From: Mucilaginibacter sp.
GTDB taxonomy: Bacteria; Bacteroidota; Bacteroidia; Sphingobacteriales; Sphingobacteriaceae
Length of the DNA stretch: 35,962 nucleotides
Reading direction: 5' to 3'
NCBI RefSeq assembly: GCF_028288105.1
Contig: NZ_JAQBOI010000003.1
Location: forward strand, 1 to 35,962
The position numbers and the translations under genes are program-made. Positions 35,861-35,962 of this stretch are shown one piece after another. Each line of letters opens with the position of its first letter. Position 1 is the stretch's first letter. The notes beneath the pieces were generated by a model, which did no database searches, had not been told where the DNA came from, and worked only from the letters and a program-made list of their open reading frames with translations.

Positions 35861-35962
35861 ATGAAAAACTTCCTTAAGATCCTGCATATAGATGAATATT
35901 CATTAACACCTTATTACAGGCAGTTATGCAATGCTATATTACAGGGTATTAATGATAAGCTG
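35861..35962 (+). CDS. GntR-family regulator, N-terminal fragment (cut by window end)
   Basis: The last 34 codons encode MKNFLKILHIDEYSLTPYYR and on to GINDKL. The pattern of a short lead, S-x-TPYYRQLCNAILQGI matches the first helix of GntR winged-helix domains (usually S-x-P-x-Y-x-Q-I-x-x-x-I). The effector domain is outside the window. It lies 70 bp after the GH78 gene on the same strand and may regulate it. The end of the window truncates the gene; it is not itself broken. Confidence 0.65.
   Translation, partial: MKNFLKILHIDEYSLTPYYRQLCNAILQGINDKL

Overview
The window looks like a chromosomal segment of a Bacteroidota soil or plant-associated glycan degrader, most like Sphingobacteriaceae (Mucilaginibacter or Pedobacter type). 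This assignment rests on gene style: two SusC/SusD pairs, a FecI/FecR-type ECF sigma and anti-sigma pair, many lipoprotein signals, CAZyme clusters, and a Bacteroidota-type promoter (TTTG-N19-TATGTTTG). No rRNA, tRNA, CRISPR array, integrase or insertion sequence was recognised.

Region 1 (1-8470, all minus strand) reads in transcription order: ECF sigma factor, FecR-like anti-sigma factor, a SusC-type TonB transducer with an STN signalling domain, a SusD-like lipoprotein, an exported RidA-family protein, and a SelA-like PLP enzyme cut by the left window edge. The last two carry twin-arginine-like leaders. The likely role is import and periplasmic deamination of an amino-group compound. The substrate is not visible.

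Region 2 (8817-13483) holds an exported M28 zinc peptidase on the plus strand. Facing it is a compact minus-strand chromate cassette: a regulator that fuses a ChrB-type chromate-resistance domain to an AraC DNA-binding domain, a Tat-leader DUF1259 protein with an internal duplication, and the chromate transporter ChrA. The DUF1259 and chrA genes overlap by one base (TAATG).

Region 3 (13640-28790) is an alpha-mannan utilisation locus. A GntR/UTRA repressor diverges from a long operon: a mannose-6-phosphate isomerase fused to a degenerate kinase-like domain, SusC, SusD, a SusE-like glycan-binding lipoprotein, GH76, GH92, GH76 and GH76, ending at a strong terminator. Surface SusCDE and lipoprotein GH76 enzymes would capture and cut the alpha-1,6 backbone, GH92 would trim side chains, periplasmic GH76 would finish, and the isomerase would send mannose-6-phosphate to fructose-6-phosphate. 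A 13-bp motif, TGTRATWTATACA, occurs twice in the divergent promoter region and is the best candidate GntR operator.

Region 4 (28927-35962) is a set of further plus-strand glycan enzymes: a second GH92 with its own terminator, an unrecognised exported protein with a weak resemblance to NodB-like deacetylase folds, a GH78 alpha-L-rhamnosidase, and the first 34 codons of another GntR-type regulator.
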